A model generated the notes under the pieces. The model was not told the DNA's origin. It worked only from the letters and a program-made list of their open reading frames with translations, and did not search any database. A program made the translations under genes and the position numbers. Shown here in pieces: positions 26,117 through 35,046 of a stretch of DNA of 64,000 bases. The stretch is from Oribacterium sp. (GTDB lineage: Bacteria; Bacillota_A; Clostridia; Lachnospirales; Lachnospiraceae): contig JAGAXP010000317.1 in assembly GCA_017940955.1 (NCBI GenBank), positions 1 through 64,000 of the forward strand, written 5' to 3'. Every line of letters starts with the position of its first letter. Within the stretch, counting starts at the first letter, position 1.

Positions 26117-26314
26117 ATGTGTAACTTAGGTCAAGGAATAAGGGAAAAAGCAATTATTGAGACAACAGCCACCATTGTAATGAATATAATGAATAATGAA
26201 CACGTTTCGTTTGATGAAGCGTATGATTCTACCTATCTTCCTGATGACAGCAAGGAGGAAGTTAAGACATACATAAAAGAACAGAATGCTAAAAAGAAAC
26301 AACAGATTTGCTGA
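26117..26314 (+). CDS. Small hypothetical protein
   Basis: 65 aa, charged and helical, ending in a Lys-rich tail. ATG 26117 follows a GAGGGG-type purine stretch by about 10 nt. I do not recognise it firmly. The MCNLGQGIREKA opening and its position just after the Rpn-like gene resemble C-terminal pieces of PD-(D/E)XK transposase-like proteins, so it may be a remnant or an accessory small gene. Confidence 0.5.
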   Translation: MCNLGQGIREKAIIETTATIVMNIMNNEHVSFDEAYDSTYLPDDSKEEVKTYIKEQNAKKKQQIC

Positions 26315-26437
26315 CATTGAGCCTCAAATTATACACACAATATCGAGACTTTTCGTATCTTAATTTGTCTAAATATCATCTTGTTTTGATGTTTGCAGTG
26401 GACTATGCTTTCTCTGTTATTATTCTGAGACCTGTCA

Positions 26438-26451
26438 TTACAGATCTGTAA
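26438..26451. promoter_or_regulatory. 14-bp perfect palindrome upstream of lrgAB
   Basis: TTACAGATCTGTAA, ending 31 bp before the lrgA start, where an operator for a dimeric regulator would sit. It does not resemble the direct-repeat sites of LytTR regulators known for lrgAB elsewhere. Regulator unknown. Confidence 0.45.
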
Positions 26452-26482
26452 ATAAACATTATCAAAAGAAGGTGTATTTAAA

Positions 26483-26857
26483 ATGAAATATGTAAAAGAG
26501 GTGGCATGGATCATGGCCTTTACCTTTATCGGGGAGGCTCTGAACAAACTGCTGCCGTTGCCGATTCCGGCAGGGGTTTACGGGCTTGTCCTGCTTCTCG
26601 CAGGGCTCATCACGGGAATAGTAAAGCTTGAGGATGTGGAAGCAACCGGAGGATTTCTACTTGATACCATGACGCTAATGTTTATTCCCGCTGCTGTTGG
26701 AATCATGAGCGTGACGGACATTCTTCTTCCTGTACTTGTGCCCTATCTTGTGATCATAATATCATCAACCGTTATCGTAATGACTGTTACAGGCATCGCG
26801 GCATCATTGATCCTCAGACATTCAGAAAAAAAGGAATATACGGAGGCTGCAGAATGA
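26483..26857 (+). CDS. lrgA: CidA/LrgA family holin-like membrane protein
   Basis: 124 aa with four predicted membrane helices. The pattern LPLPIPAGVYGLVLLLAGLITGIVKL and FIPAAVGIM is diagnostic of the LrgA/CidA family. Members are proposed to influence murein hydrolase export, autolysis, or pyruvate/small-molecule transport together with LrgB. Stop and the lrgB start share ATGA, so the two are coupled. The ribosome site AAGGTG lies about 9 nt upstream. Confidence 0.9.
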   Translation: MKYVKEVAWIMAFTFIGEALNKLLPLPIPAGVYGLVLLLAGLITGIVKLEDVEATGGFLLDTMTLMFIPAAVGIMSVTDILLPVLVPYLVIIISSTVIVMTVTGIAASLILRHSEKKEYTEAAE

Positions 26858-27561
26858 AAGAAACATTAATCAATGCTGTAGCAGGTTCCGACTATTTTGG
26901 ACTGTTCCTAAGCATCGGACTTTTCATAATTGCCCTGAAACTGAAAGCCAGGTTTAAATTTGCCATACTGAACCCTTTGCTGGTCTCTACGGTACTTTGC
27001 ATAATTGTTCTTGTGGTGCTGGACATTCCCTACGAAACCTACCGCGACAGCGCAAAGATGCTCAGTTACCTTCTGACTCCGGCTACGGTATGTCTTGCGG
27101 TTCCAATGTATAAGCAGCTGAAGCTTCTCAAGGATAATCTGGCTGCTGTGGCCATCGGAATCACGACCGGAACCTGCTGCTCCATCCTGAGTATTTTGCT
27201 CATGGGAAAGCTTTTTGGTCTTACAGGTGACCACATAGCAACATTACTTCCCAAGTCCATCACAACCGCCATAGGCATGGGCGTATCGGAGGAAGCCGGC
27301 GGTATTGTGACCCTTACGGTTGCGGCAATCATCATAACCGGTATTCTCGGAAACATGATAGCCGAGACCATCTTCAAAATCTTTCATATCGAACATCCGG
27401 TGGCAAAAGGCCTGGCTCTCGGAACCTCCGCTCATGCGGTTGGAACCGCAAAGGCTCTGGAGCTTGGAGAGGTTGAGGGAGCCATGAGCTCACTGAGCAT
27501 CTGTGTAGCCGGAATACTTACGGTTATTCTTGTTCCATTGGTAAGCGGGACACTTTACTGA
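26854..27561 (+). CDS. lrgB: LrgB family membrane protein
   Basis: 235 aa, about seven membrane helices. Conserved LLTPATVCLAVPMYKQ, LPKSITTAIGMGVSEEAGG and KGLALGTSAHAVGTAKALELGEVEGAMSSL motifs identify LrgB/CidB. Works as a pair with LrgA. Overlaps lrgA by 4 bp. A strong terminator follows about 110 bp later. Confidence 0.93.
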   Translation: MKETLINAVAGSDYFGLFLSIGLFIIALKLKARFKFAILNPLLVSTVLCIIVLVVLDIPYETYRDSAKMLSYLLTPATVCLAVPMYKQLKLLKDNLAAVAIGITTGTCCSILSILLMGKLFGLTGDHIATLLPKSITTAIGMGVSEEAGGIVTLTVAAIIITGILGNMIAETIFKIFHIEHPVAKGLALGTSAHAVGTAKALELGEVEGAMSSLSICVAGILTVILVPLVSGTLY

Positions 27562-27617
27562 TGCTATAACCAACGAAAGCCACTGTGAATTTGCTTAACC
27601 AATACGACTTCAGGCAT

Positions 27618-27656
27618 GATGATATGTTCAGAGCATTCTGAATATCAATATACCTT
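27618..27656. repeat. 39-bp dispersed repeat, copy 1
   Basis: Similar to 31808-31847; both begin GATGAYATRTTCAGA and end ATCAATATACCTT. Both copies lie between a gene and its terminator (after lrgB here). Probably a small non-coding repeat; function unknown. Confidence 0.5.
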
Positions 27657-27671
27657 CGTTTCAAAACCGGA

Positions 27672-27710
27672 GCCTCTGTCTTGATTACGGGACAGAGGCC
27701 CTGTTTTTTT
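27672..27710 (+). terminator. Intrinsic terminator of lrgAB
   Basis: Stem GCCTCTGTC/GACAGAGGC with a 10-nt loop, followed by CCTG and seven T. Confidence 0.85.
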
Positions 27711-27814
27711 ATTCAGCTTATTTGATGTAGGGGGCATCGCTATGCGTTTACTATAATTATGGTATTTAGTATACTGTTATCAAGAGTGTTTGAATCATAA
27801 AGGAGCGCTGGACC

Positions 27815-29413
27815 ATGGGAGAATTGATCAGAAAACTGCCTGTAGGTATACAGGGATTTGAGAAACTAAGGACTGATAATTTCCTTTATGTTGACAAGAC
27901 AGAATATATCTACAGACTGGCTCATAATAATGTTCCTTATTTTTTGTCGAGACCCAGGAGATTCGGAAAGAGTCTTTTGCTATCTGCTATGAAGGCATAT
28001 TGGGAGGGGAAGAAGGAATTATTTAAGGGACTTGCAATAGAAGAGCTGGAGAAGGATAATGCAGAGGCCTGGAAAAGATATCCCGTATTTTATCTGGACT
28101 TTAATGGTGACAACTATTTACAGACCCCGATAGAGACAGTTCTTGATGGAATGCTTTCGGATTGGGAAGCAATTTATGGTGAACAATATAAAGACCGAAC
28201 CCTGGGGGATCGTTTCCAAAAAGTCATGGAACTGGCTGCTGAAAAGACCGGGTTGAGAAGCGTAGTTCTGATTGATGAATATGATAAGCCGTTATTGGAC
28301 ACGATAAATAATCCGGAATTGCAGAATTATATTAAAGAGGTATTCAAAGGTTTTTTCAGCAGGTTGAAAAAAGCCGATGAATCAATTCAGTTCATCTTTA
28401 TTACAGGCGTTACTAAATTTCATAAGGTCAGCATTTTTAGTGATCTTAATCAACTCAAAGATATTTCCATGGACAAAGAATATGCTGCGTTATGTGGAAT
28501 TACTGATAGTGAGATAACGAACTTTTTCGACCGGGAATTACAAATGTTGGCGGATTGTCATGGCCTAAGTATTGATGAGTGTCTGGATGCTATCAAAAAA
28601 CAATATGATGGTTATCGGTTTTATCCATCCTCTGAGGGTGTTTATAATCCCTTTAGTCTGTTGAATGCATTTTTCTCAAAAGAGTTTGGTTCTTACTGGT
28701 TTGAAACAGGGACACCGACATTTCTTTTAAGTAAAATAAAGGAAAGCAGATTTGATGTTCGGAAGTTTACAAACAGAACAATTTATGCAGATGAAGCGAC
28801 CCTGAAGGATTATACGGGAGATACATTGGATCTTATTCCTCTTCTCTATCAGACGGGATATCTTACAATAGCTGATTTTGATAAAAGGCGCAGAAGATAC
28901 ACATTATGCTTCCCGAATGATGAAGTGAAATATGGCTTTGTCGATAGCCTTTTGAAATATTATGTGCCAAAGGCAACATCAGGAAACGGTCTTGATATCT
29001 TTACTTTAGATGAATACATAGAAAGCGGACAATTAGATAAAATCAGGGATGTGCTGTCGGGATTGTTTGCCAGCATCACCTATACACGAGAAGATGATCC
29101 TTTTGAGCATTATTTTCAGTCAGTAGTCTATCTGCTTGTCATATTGCTTGGGAAGTATGTTGACTGCGAGAGACAGATTTATGATGGACGCATTGATCTA
29201 TGTATTCAGACAGAGGACTACATTTACTTGTTTGAATTCAAGAGGGATGATACGGCAGAGTCTGCTCTTGCGCAGATTGATACAAAAGATTATGCACTGC
29301 CGTACATTGCTGACGGAAGACAGCTTTATAAGATTGGTGTTTCGTTTGATTCACGATCAAGGAAGCTTGTAGGATGGAAGGTGGCAGAAGCTAGTGATGA
29401 TCCCGTAGAATAA
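27815..29413 (+). CDS. AAA-ATPase-like protein with C-terminal PD-(D/E)XK nuclease domain
   Basis: 532 aa. N-terminal AAA-ATPase-like region: LPVGIQGFEKLRTDNFLYVDKT, a modified Walker A in RPRRFGKSLL, Walker B in VVLIDEYDKPLLD, then ITGVTKF sensor. The C-terminal PDDEXK_9-type domain shows GRIDLCI...YLFEFK (Asp, then Glu-x-Lys). This two-domain architecture is abundant in rumen and gut Clostridia and Bacteroides; its role is not established, with defence or mobile-element functions proposed. AAGGAG precedes the ATG. AT-richer than the glycan genes. Terminator follows. Confidence 0.88.
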   Translation: MGELIRKLPVGIQGFEKLRTDNFLYVDKTEYIYRLAHNNVPYFLSRPRRFGKSLLLSAMKAYWEGKKELFKGLAIEELEKDNAEAWKRYPVFYLDFNGDNYLQTPIETVLDGMLSDWEAIYGEQYKDRTLGDRFQKVMELAAEKTGLRSVVLIDEYDKPLLDTINNPELQNYIKEVFKGFFSRLKKADESIQFIFITGVTKFHKVSIFSDLNQLKDISMDKEYAALCGITDSEITNFFDRELQMLADCHGLSIDECLDAIKKQYDGYRFYPSSEGVYNPFSLLNAFFSKEFGSYWFETGTPTFLLSKIKESRFDVRKFTNRTIYADEATLKDYTGDTLDLIPLLYQTGYLTIADFDKRRRRYTLCFPNDEVKYGFVDSLLKYYVPKATSGNGLDIFTLDEYIESGQLDKIRDVLSGLFASITYTREDDPFEHYFQSVVYLLVILLGKYVDCERQIYDGRIDLCIQTEDYIYLFEFKRDDTAESALAQIDTKDYALPYIADGRQLYKIGVSFDSRSRKLVGWKVAEASDDPVE

Positions 29414-29435
29414 AGGCCAAGGGAAATGAATTGTG

Positions 29436-29468
29436 AAAGCAGTTGTGGGAAACCGCAGCTGCTTTTTT
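29436..29468 (+). terminator. Intrinsic terminator of the AAA-ATPase-like gene
   Basis: Stem AAAGCAGtTGTGG/CCGCAgCTGCTTT with a short GAAA-type loop followed by a T run. Confidence 0.8.
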
Positions 29469-29538
29469 GCGTTCAAAGAACAAGCGGTAATGTGGCTTAG
29501 ACTTTGATAAATCACACAAAATCCTGTTGTCAAGAGGT

Positions 29539-29567
29539 TTGACATTTATTAAAAATCTCTAAATATT
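29539..29567 (+). promoter_or_regulatory. Candidate promoter of the secreted repeat protein
   Basis: Perfect -35 TTGACA (29539-29544), 17-bp spacer, -10 AATATT (29562-29567), about 107 bp upstream of the likely start in an AT-rich stretch. Confidence 0.4.
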
Positions 29568-29673
29568 TGAAAACGCCAATTATATTTATATATATCATGA
29601 TAAAATGTGATTCAGAGAAAAATCGTGGTTTTAACCCGTGGATACGGAAATCCCGGTTAAAGAAAGAATCCTA

Positions 29674-31782
29674 GTGAAAAGAAGGAACTTATGCAGCACA
29701 AAGAAACTTATGGCGGTGATTCTTGCGGCATCTATGATGATGAGTTCGGGGATTACGGCGTTTGCGGAAGAAGAAATTATTAAATCAGGCTTTGTCATAG
29801 AAGAATTAGGCAAAGAAGACTCAGGCATTGGTACTTCAACAGACTTAGGTGTTAGTTATGAGAGTGACAGTGTTACAGTAGAAGTTGATGGCAAAGGTCA
29901 AAAGAGTGGTAGTAACGTTAACGTAGAGAAGTCCGAAACAGTAGAAGGCGGTGTATATGCATCAAGTGAGGATAATGATGACAGCGACGGCAAAGATGTA
30001 GCGGCTAAAGTAACCGTTGATGGTGACGTTAAGGATGATGATAAGGGCATTTCAGCAGAATCGTTCTCAAAATCCAGCACAGACACAAAAGCATCTACCG
30101 ATGTTACTGTTACGGGAAGTGTCGAGGTCAAAAATGATAATTCGGGAGCTGCCGGTATATATGCTGATGCGGATAGTAGCGGATCTGATTCAAATGCCAC
30201 TACAACTGTAAAAGTGGGAGAAGATGTAGATGTAACCGGAAAGGACTCCAGCGGTATCATTATTAAGGCAAGCGGATCGTCTTCCAGTAAGAATTCATTA
30301 TCAACCAGCAAGGTCAATATAGAAGTAGGTGATGATGTTAATGTCACATCATCCGGTAGTAGTGCAGTTGGCATGAGTGTATCTGTTTCCGAAGGTGCGG
30401 AAGCAAATGCAACTATAGGAGGGGATCTTAATTCCACAGGAAAATCAGACAATGATAATCACTATAGAGCTGATGCATATGGCATTGAGGCTACAGTGTC
30501 TGGTGATTTAAATGTTACTGTTGGTGGAGATATAAATGCCACTAGTGAAAATGGATGGGCACAAACAATTTTAGTTGATGTTGTTTCCGGAGACCTTGAT
30601 ATAAATGTTGGCGGAAGTGTAACACAGGATGGTAAGAATGGTTTCGCGATTGCTCTTCCTGACAGTACTGACGGAAATATAACTATAACTGTTGGAAAAG
30701 ATGTAAAGGCGACGACAACTGCTGTCAACATCTCTGATGGAGAATCTGCTACAAAGGGTGAGGTCGAACTAACTGTTGGAGGTGAAATTTCAGGCGGAGA
30801 ACACAACATCGTACTAAGTGAAAAAGCTTCCCTGGATGATATAAATATCACCGTATGGAAGGTTGACACTTCTAATAATAAAGATGTTGTAGAAACATCT
30901 AAATACAATGAAAGTACTGATAAGAAGGAATACACCAGGAATGAAGCCGCAGAAAAGACCATTAACTACATCATCAAGGCTGATTCCAATGTGGCTCAGA
31001 TTGCATTGAGTGGTGAAGGTAAGCAAGTTGGAAGTAATTACGTTGCAAACCAGGATAATAAAGTTTATTTTAGCGTAGACATTCCAAGTGGATATACAGC
31101 TGAATTCTATGATGTAAATGGAAATACTGCATATGAGATCATTCCTAACGGAAGTGGCGGAGCGTATATCTCTGTTCCAAGAGGTGGAGGAGTTTATGTT
31201 GGTGTAAGATTAACTCAGACTTCAACATCAACTACAACAGAGAATAATGTTAACACTGTAAGCAGAACCGAAAGCGGTGCTTCAGACGGTGAGTATTGGT
31301 CACCGGGATACAATAACAGCAATGTTAATGCTGGAGGTGTGTACGTGGGTTACGATACAACCCAATTACAGGGACTTCAGGTTCACTCCATGAGTATTGG
31401 TGGTGATGTGGCTCAGAATATCACTGATGTTCTCACACCGGTTGATACATTAACAGCTTTTAATAACTTTGAAGGAACAAGCCTTGCTTCGATTGATATG
31501 AACAATGTAATGGGTTCGGGAATTGTAAACTTCAACGATCTATTTATTTATTCTATTTCCGACACAGTTGAAGTTCCTGTGTCGGCGGATGTATATGCAA
31601 ATCAGTCTTACACGGTTATGTTCAGTGACGGATCAAGCATGGTTGTTACCTGTGCTATGAACGGCGTGCTTAACATTCCATTCAGCAAGAATGCAAAGGG
31701 ACTTACCTATATAATCTACAAAGCTGAGGTGAATCCTGCTATGTTCATGGGCATGCCTGAGGCAACCGGCTGGACATATTGA
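29674..31782 (+). CDS. Secreted repetitive protein, probably beta-solenoid surface protein
   Basis: About 702 aa. A signal peptide of about 31 residues (KRRNLCSTKK, hydrophobic core LMAVILAASMMM, cleavage near AFA/EEE) is followed by about 380 residues of degenerate repeats rich in Ser, Asp, Val, Thr and Gly. Units follow a xVxVGxDVxV....SxGI pattern roughly every 35-45 residues, expected to form a parallel beta-helix. The C-terminal 250 residues are a different, non-repetitive region ending in TYIIYKAEVNP and GWTY. No LPXTG, membrane anchor or cell-wall-binding repeat was seen, so it is secreted or held indirectly. I do not recognise a family. Start uncertain: GTG 29674 gives the neatest signal peptide; GTG 29638 and ATG 29710 are in frame. 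Confidence 0.75.
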   Translation: MKRRNLCSTKKLMAVILAASMMMSSGITAFAEEEIIKSGFVIEELGKEDSGIGTSTDLGVSYESDSVTVEVDGKGQKSGSNVNVEKSETVEGGVYASSEDNDDSDGKDVAAKVTVDGDVKDDDKGISAESFSKSSTDTKASTDVTVTGSVEVKNDNSGAAGIYADADSSGSDSNATTTVKVGEDVDVTGKDSSGIIIKASGSSSSKNSLSTSKVNIEVGDDVNVTSSGSSAVGMSVSVSEGAEANATIGGDLNSTGKSDNDNHYRADAYGIEATVSGDLNVTVGGDINATSENGWAQTILVDVVSGDLDINVGGSVTQDGKNGFAIALPDSTDGNITITVGKDVKATTTAVNISDGESATKGEVELTVGGEISGGEHNIVLSEKASLDDINITVWKVDTSNNKDVVETSKYNESTDKKEYTRNEAAEKTINYIIKADSNVAQIALSGEGKQVGSNYVANQDNKVYFSVDIPSGYTAEFYDVNGNTAYEIIPNGSGGAYISVPRGGGVYVGVRLTQTSTSTTTENNVNTVSRTESGASDGEYWSPGYNNSNVNAGGVYVGYDTTQLQGLQVHSMSIGGDVAQNITDVLTPVDTLTAFNNFEGTSLASIDMNNVMGSGIVNFNDLFIYSISDTVEVPVSADVYANQSYTVMFSDGSSMVVTCAMNGVLNIPFSKNAKGLTYIIYKAEVNPAMFMGMPEATGWTY

Positions 31783-31807
31783 TAAGATTCGGTAATTGTC
31801 ATGATAT

Positions 31808-31847
31808 GATGACATATTCAGATCTTCTATAGAAATCAATATACCTT
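31808..31847. repeat. 39-40-bp dispersed repeat, copy 2
   Basis: Counterpart of 27618-27656, again between a stop codon and a terminator. About 30 positions agree, including ATCAATATACCTT. Confidence 0.5.
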
Positions 31848-31868
31848 TTTAACAGTTATACAAATCAG

Positions 31869-31912
31869 AACAGCTCCTTTCCGTTTTAGGTTAGGGGCTG
31901 TTTTGGTTTTTT
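31869..31912 (+). terminator. Intrinsic terminator of the secreted repeat protein gene
   Basis: Stem AACAGCTCCT/AGGGGCTGTT (31869-31878 with 31893-31902; one G-T pair) followed by TTGGTTTTTT. Confidence 0.8.
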
Positions 31913-31936
31913 AATTTGGAAACTCATTTGATAATA

Positions 31937-31967
31937 CAAAAAAACAGGAGGGAAAATTCCCTCCTGT
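31937..31967 (-). terminator. Intrinsic terminator of the L,D-transpeptidase gene
   Basis: On the minus strand: ACAGGAGGGAA/TTCCCTCCTGT followed by a run of seven T. It lies 14 bp after the transpeptidase stop and faces the terminator of the convergent neighbour. Confidence 0.88.
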
Positions 31968-31981
31968 CCGATATGTAAGTT

Positions 31982-33718
31982 TTACTGTGGCTCTCCACCT
32001 GTCTCGGTAGCAGCCTCTGCAGCGGCAGCTTCTGCGGCAGCCTTAGCGGCAGCGTCCTGAGCAGCTGTTACTACAGGATCTGTAGGATCGAAGGTCTGGT
32101 TTCTCGGGATAGCCTGCTGGATAGCATCCTTCTCGATAGGACCCTTGTCCCACTTGTCATTGTAAACTGTAACGGTTGTGCCGTTCGGGCAGTTGTTGTA
32201 GATCCATGCACAGTCTACAGCACGGAGACGGATACATCCGCCGGACATGGAGTCATCCATGTAGTTGTAGTAGATGGCATCCATTGTGTTGTAGTCGGGT
32301 CTTGAGTAAAGCAGTGAGTGAAGCAGGTAGTGACCCTTGAATCTTGAAAGGAACTGGGTGTAGCAGTCTGTATGCATGAAGTGCCATCTGTACTTCTCAT
32401 AGATGCTGAAGGAACCGATAGGAGTATCATCACCTACTGTTACCATGAGTGTCTTGTAAGGGATTGTAAAGTTTCCTGAAGAATCCTGTGCAAGAACGTA
32501 CATGGTTCTGGTTGCCTTGTTGACTCTGATAGCATAAGCTCCCGGATTACCCATGATGCCTGAAAGATCACGAAGAGCTACACCGTTCTCATCAAAGTAA
32601 ATGTTGTAGCCGTTGATCACATTCCATCCGGTTACTGCAGTACCGTTGTTGAAGTAGTACTGGTTTGACTCTCCGTCAAAGCCCCAGCCTGTATAGGAAC
32701 GGCCGTCAGCTGTTACGTAAACGGTACCTGATGAGGTATGGAAAACACCCTCGTTGGAAGCATTGACCATAGGCTTCTCTGTTGAATCATAGAACTGAAC
32801 GCCCTTCTTCCAGAGAGCAAGCTTGATGCCTACGATATAACGGTCATCACCGATAGAACCTACTGCCTGACCCTCCTTAGCCCAGTCAGTAACAGTACCG
32901 TCATTAAGAACTGCTCTGTAGTAAAGATCGCCGAGGTTGTGAGTATAACCCTTTACACGAATCTGAAGTGCTGAAACGATACCCTGGTTAGGTGTAGCCT
33001 CCTTTGAGGTTGCCCATGGACCCCAGCCGGTGTCCTTTGAGAAGGTTCTGTAGTACCATCTTCCTACGTTGGCGTGCTCAAGCATGAAGCTTGTGAAACC
33101 GATGGAAGAATATGCGAAGGAATCATTCTTTGAGGTTGTACCCCAGTCGATACGTTTTCCTGCTCCGTCATAGATGAAGTAGGAACCGAGCGGTACCAGG
33201 TTAAGAACCGGATCTGCATCCATGTTTCCCTCGTTAGGAGTTGTCATGTAATTGTAACGGATGCCCTCAACGTCTGTGGGATCAACTACAGGAAGTGTTT
33301 TTGAGCTTGAGCTTACGCCGCTTGCTGCAACTGTTCCTGTTGACTGAGCTTCAGTGGCAGCAGGAAGAGTATTATCTGTAACAGCTGCGGTAGTCTCAGT
33401 GGTTGTTCCCGGATCCACAGTAGTGATGGTGCCATCACCTGTAGGTCCTGTAACCACACCCGGTGTGATAGCTGCTGTAGTAGAATCCTGAACGACTGCT
33501 GCAGCCTGAGTCTCGGCTACAACTGTACCTGAGGTTAATGCAGGATCAGCTGATGTGATAACATTGCTTGAAATAGCAGATGAGCCTGTGTTGTCCTCTG
33601 TGATCTCAAACAGAGGAGTGAGATTGTCGCCGGGAGTTGCAGCAAGCATAGACATGGGCTGAGCCATCATGGTAGCCGCTGCTGCAAGGATAGCGACAGT
33701 ACGTTTCATACTAATCAT
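31982..33718 (-). CDS. Secreted L,D-transpeptidase (YkuD) with cell-wall-binding-type repeats
   Basis: 578 aa. Signal peptide (about 1-27, cleavage after MLAA). A long Thr/Ala/Ser/Val-rich linker (30-150) is followed by ChW-like clostridial hydrophobic repeats with Gly-Trp (GWGPWA, TVTDWAKEGQAVGSIG; about 200-310) and a cell-wall-binding repeat region (GWGFDGESNQYYFNNGTAVTG; about 330-375). The YkuD domain (about 385-525) has catalytic Cys495 in SGGCIRL, with Gly replacing the usual His of SHGC, and upstream His in GHYLLHS. The Ala-rich tail (545-575) is low complexity. Expected role: 3-3 cross-links in peptidoglycan or anchoring of surface polymers. GGAGG lies 8 nt upstream of the ATG. Confidence 0.9.
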   Translation of the reverse strand: MISMKRTVAILAAAATMMAQPMSMLAATPGDNLTPLFEITEDNTGSSAISSNVITSADPALTSGTVVAETQAAAVVQDSTTAAITPGVVTGPTGDGTITTVDPGTTTETTAAVTDNTLPAATEAQSTGTVAASGVSSSSKTLPVVDPTDVEGIRYNYMTTPNEGNMDADPVLNLVPLGSYFIYDGAGKRIDWGTTSKNDSFAYSSIGFTSFMLEHANVGRWYYRTFSKDTGWGPWATSKEATPNQGIVSALQIRVKGYTHNLGDLYYRAVLNDGTVTDWAKEGQAVGSIGDDRYIVGIKLALWKKGVQFYDSTEKPMVNASNEGVFHTSSGTVYVTADGRSYTGWGFDGESNQYYFNNGTAVTGWNVINGYNIYFDENGVALRDLSGIMGNPGAYAIRVNKATRTMYVLAQDSSGNFTIPYKTLMVTVGDDTPIGSFSIYEKYRWHFMHTDCYTQFLSRFKGHYLLHSLLYSRPDYNTMDAIYYNYMDDSMSGGCIRLRAVDCAWIYNNCPNGTTVTVYNDKWDKGPIEKDAIQQAIPRNQTFDPTDPVVTAAQDAAAKAAAEAAAAEAATETGGEPQ

Positions 33719-33923
33719 TTTTTATCCTCCAATAATATGGAAACTATTTCCTTATTAAAAATGCACGCCTACACTTTAACACAAGCTCTTGGAAAGTGCT
33801 AGACGGGATTTACTTTTTATAGGGCATATTATAAAATCGTAAAGTATTGGCAACAAACCTTATCTGTTTTTATAAAATATTTCAATCAGAAGCATTATGA
33901 TAAGGAAAAATTTTGGAGATAAA

Positions 33924-35036
33924 ATGTCAGATATAGATAAAAACATCATAAATGTAACTAAAGCCAGTCTTCCGCCTCTGGATGAATACACTCAGATGCT
34001 GAGGGATATATGGGATTCTGCATGGCTTACCAACATGGGTAAGTACCACGAAGAGCTGAAGGAAAAGCTTACAGACTACCTTAAGGTGGGCTCCCTGCAG
34101 CTTTTTGTCAACGGCCACAGCGCCCTTGAGTTCCTGATTCAGGCCATGGAGCTTTCCGGAGAGGTCATTACCACTCCGTTTTCTTTTGCGTCCACTACCC
34201 ACGCCATCGTGAGAAACGGACTGAAGCCGGTTTTCTGTGACATTAATTTAAAGGATTACACCATCGATACGGACAAGCTTGAGTCCCTGATAACCGAAAA
34301 AACCACTGCCATAGTTCCTGTGCATGTTTACGGTAATGTCTGCGACGTGGAAAAGATTCAGGAAATCGCAGATAAGCATCACCTCAGGGTTCTTTATGAT
34401 GCTGCCCACACCTTTGGTGAAGAATATAAAGGAAAGGGAGTCGGTACCTTCGGAGATGCCTCCATGTTTTCCTTTCATGCCACCAAGGTTTTCAATTCCA
34501 TTGAAGGCGGCGCTGTCACCACAGGAGAGAAGAACGAGAAGCTCATGGCTAAGCTTTATGAGCTTAAAAACTTCGGGATTCTCGGCCAGGAGGAGGTGGC
34601 TTCCGTAGGCGGAAACGGCAAGATGAATGAATTCGCCGCCGCCATGGGGCTCTGCAATCTCCGCCACGTGGATGAGTATATCGCAAGACGTAAGACAGTA
34701 TTTGAGAGATATATGGAGAATCTCAGTGACGTTCCGGGAATCATCCTTCCCGAGGAAAATCCGAACCTTAAGTCGAATTATGCCTATATGCCGGTGCGTT
34801 TCCATGAGTTCGGAAAATCCAGAGATGAGGTCTGGACAGCACTTAAGGGCGGCAATGTTAATGCCCGTAAGTATTTCTATCCATGCATCAATGCCTACGG
34901 CTGCTACAGGGATCAGTATGATGTTAATGATACGCCCCGGGCGCTTCTCGCATCTCTTGAGATCCTTACACTTCCGATCTATCCGGATCTGAGCCTTGAG
35001 GATGTGGACCGTATCTGCATGATGATACTTAACTGA
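33924..35036 (+). CDS. DegT/DnrJ/EryC1/StrS-family sugar aminotransferase
   Basis: 370 aa, PLP-dependent fold type I. Seen: NGHSALEFLIQAME (cofactor phosphate region), TTPFSFASTTHAI, PVHVYGN, DAAHTFG and FHATKVFNSIEGG with the PLP lysine Lys188. The family transaminates nucleotide-linked keto-sugars to amino sugars. Here the substrate could be dTDP-4-keto-6-deoxyglucose made by RfbB, but that is speculation. ATG 33924 follows TTTGGAG by 6 nt. It is followed after 10 bp by an ATP-grasp ligase, suggesting that the new amine or a carboxylate is further modified. Confidence 0.9.
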   Translation: MSDIDKNIINVTKASLPPLDEYTQMLRDIWDSAWLTNMGKYHEELKEKLTDYLKVGSLQLFVNGHSALEFLIQAMELSGEVITTPFSFASTTHAIVRNGLKPVFCDINLKDYTIDTDKLESLITEKTTAIVPVHVYGNVCDVEKIQEIADKHHLRVLYDAAHTFGEEYKGKGVGTFGDASMFSFHATKVFNSIEGGAVTTGEKNEKLMAKLYELKNFGILGQEEVASVGGNGKMNEFAAAMGLCNLRHVDEYIARRKTVFERYMENLSDVPGIILPEENPNLKSNYAYMPVRFHEFGKSRDEVWTALKGGNVNARKYFYPCINAYGCYRDQYDVNDTPRALLASLEILTLPIYPDLSLEDVDRICMMILN

Positions 35037-35046
35037 GGAGAATGAA

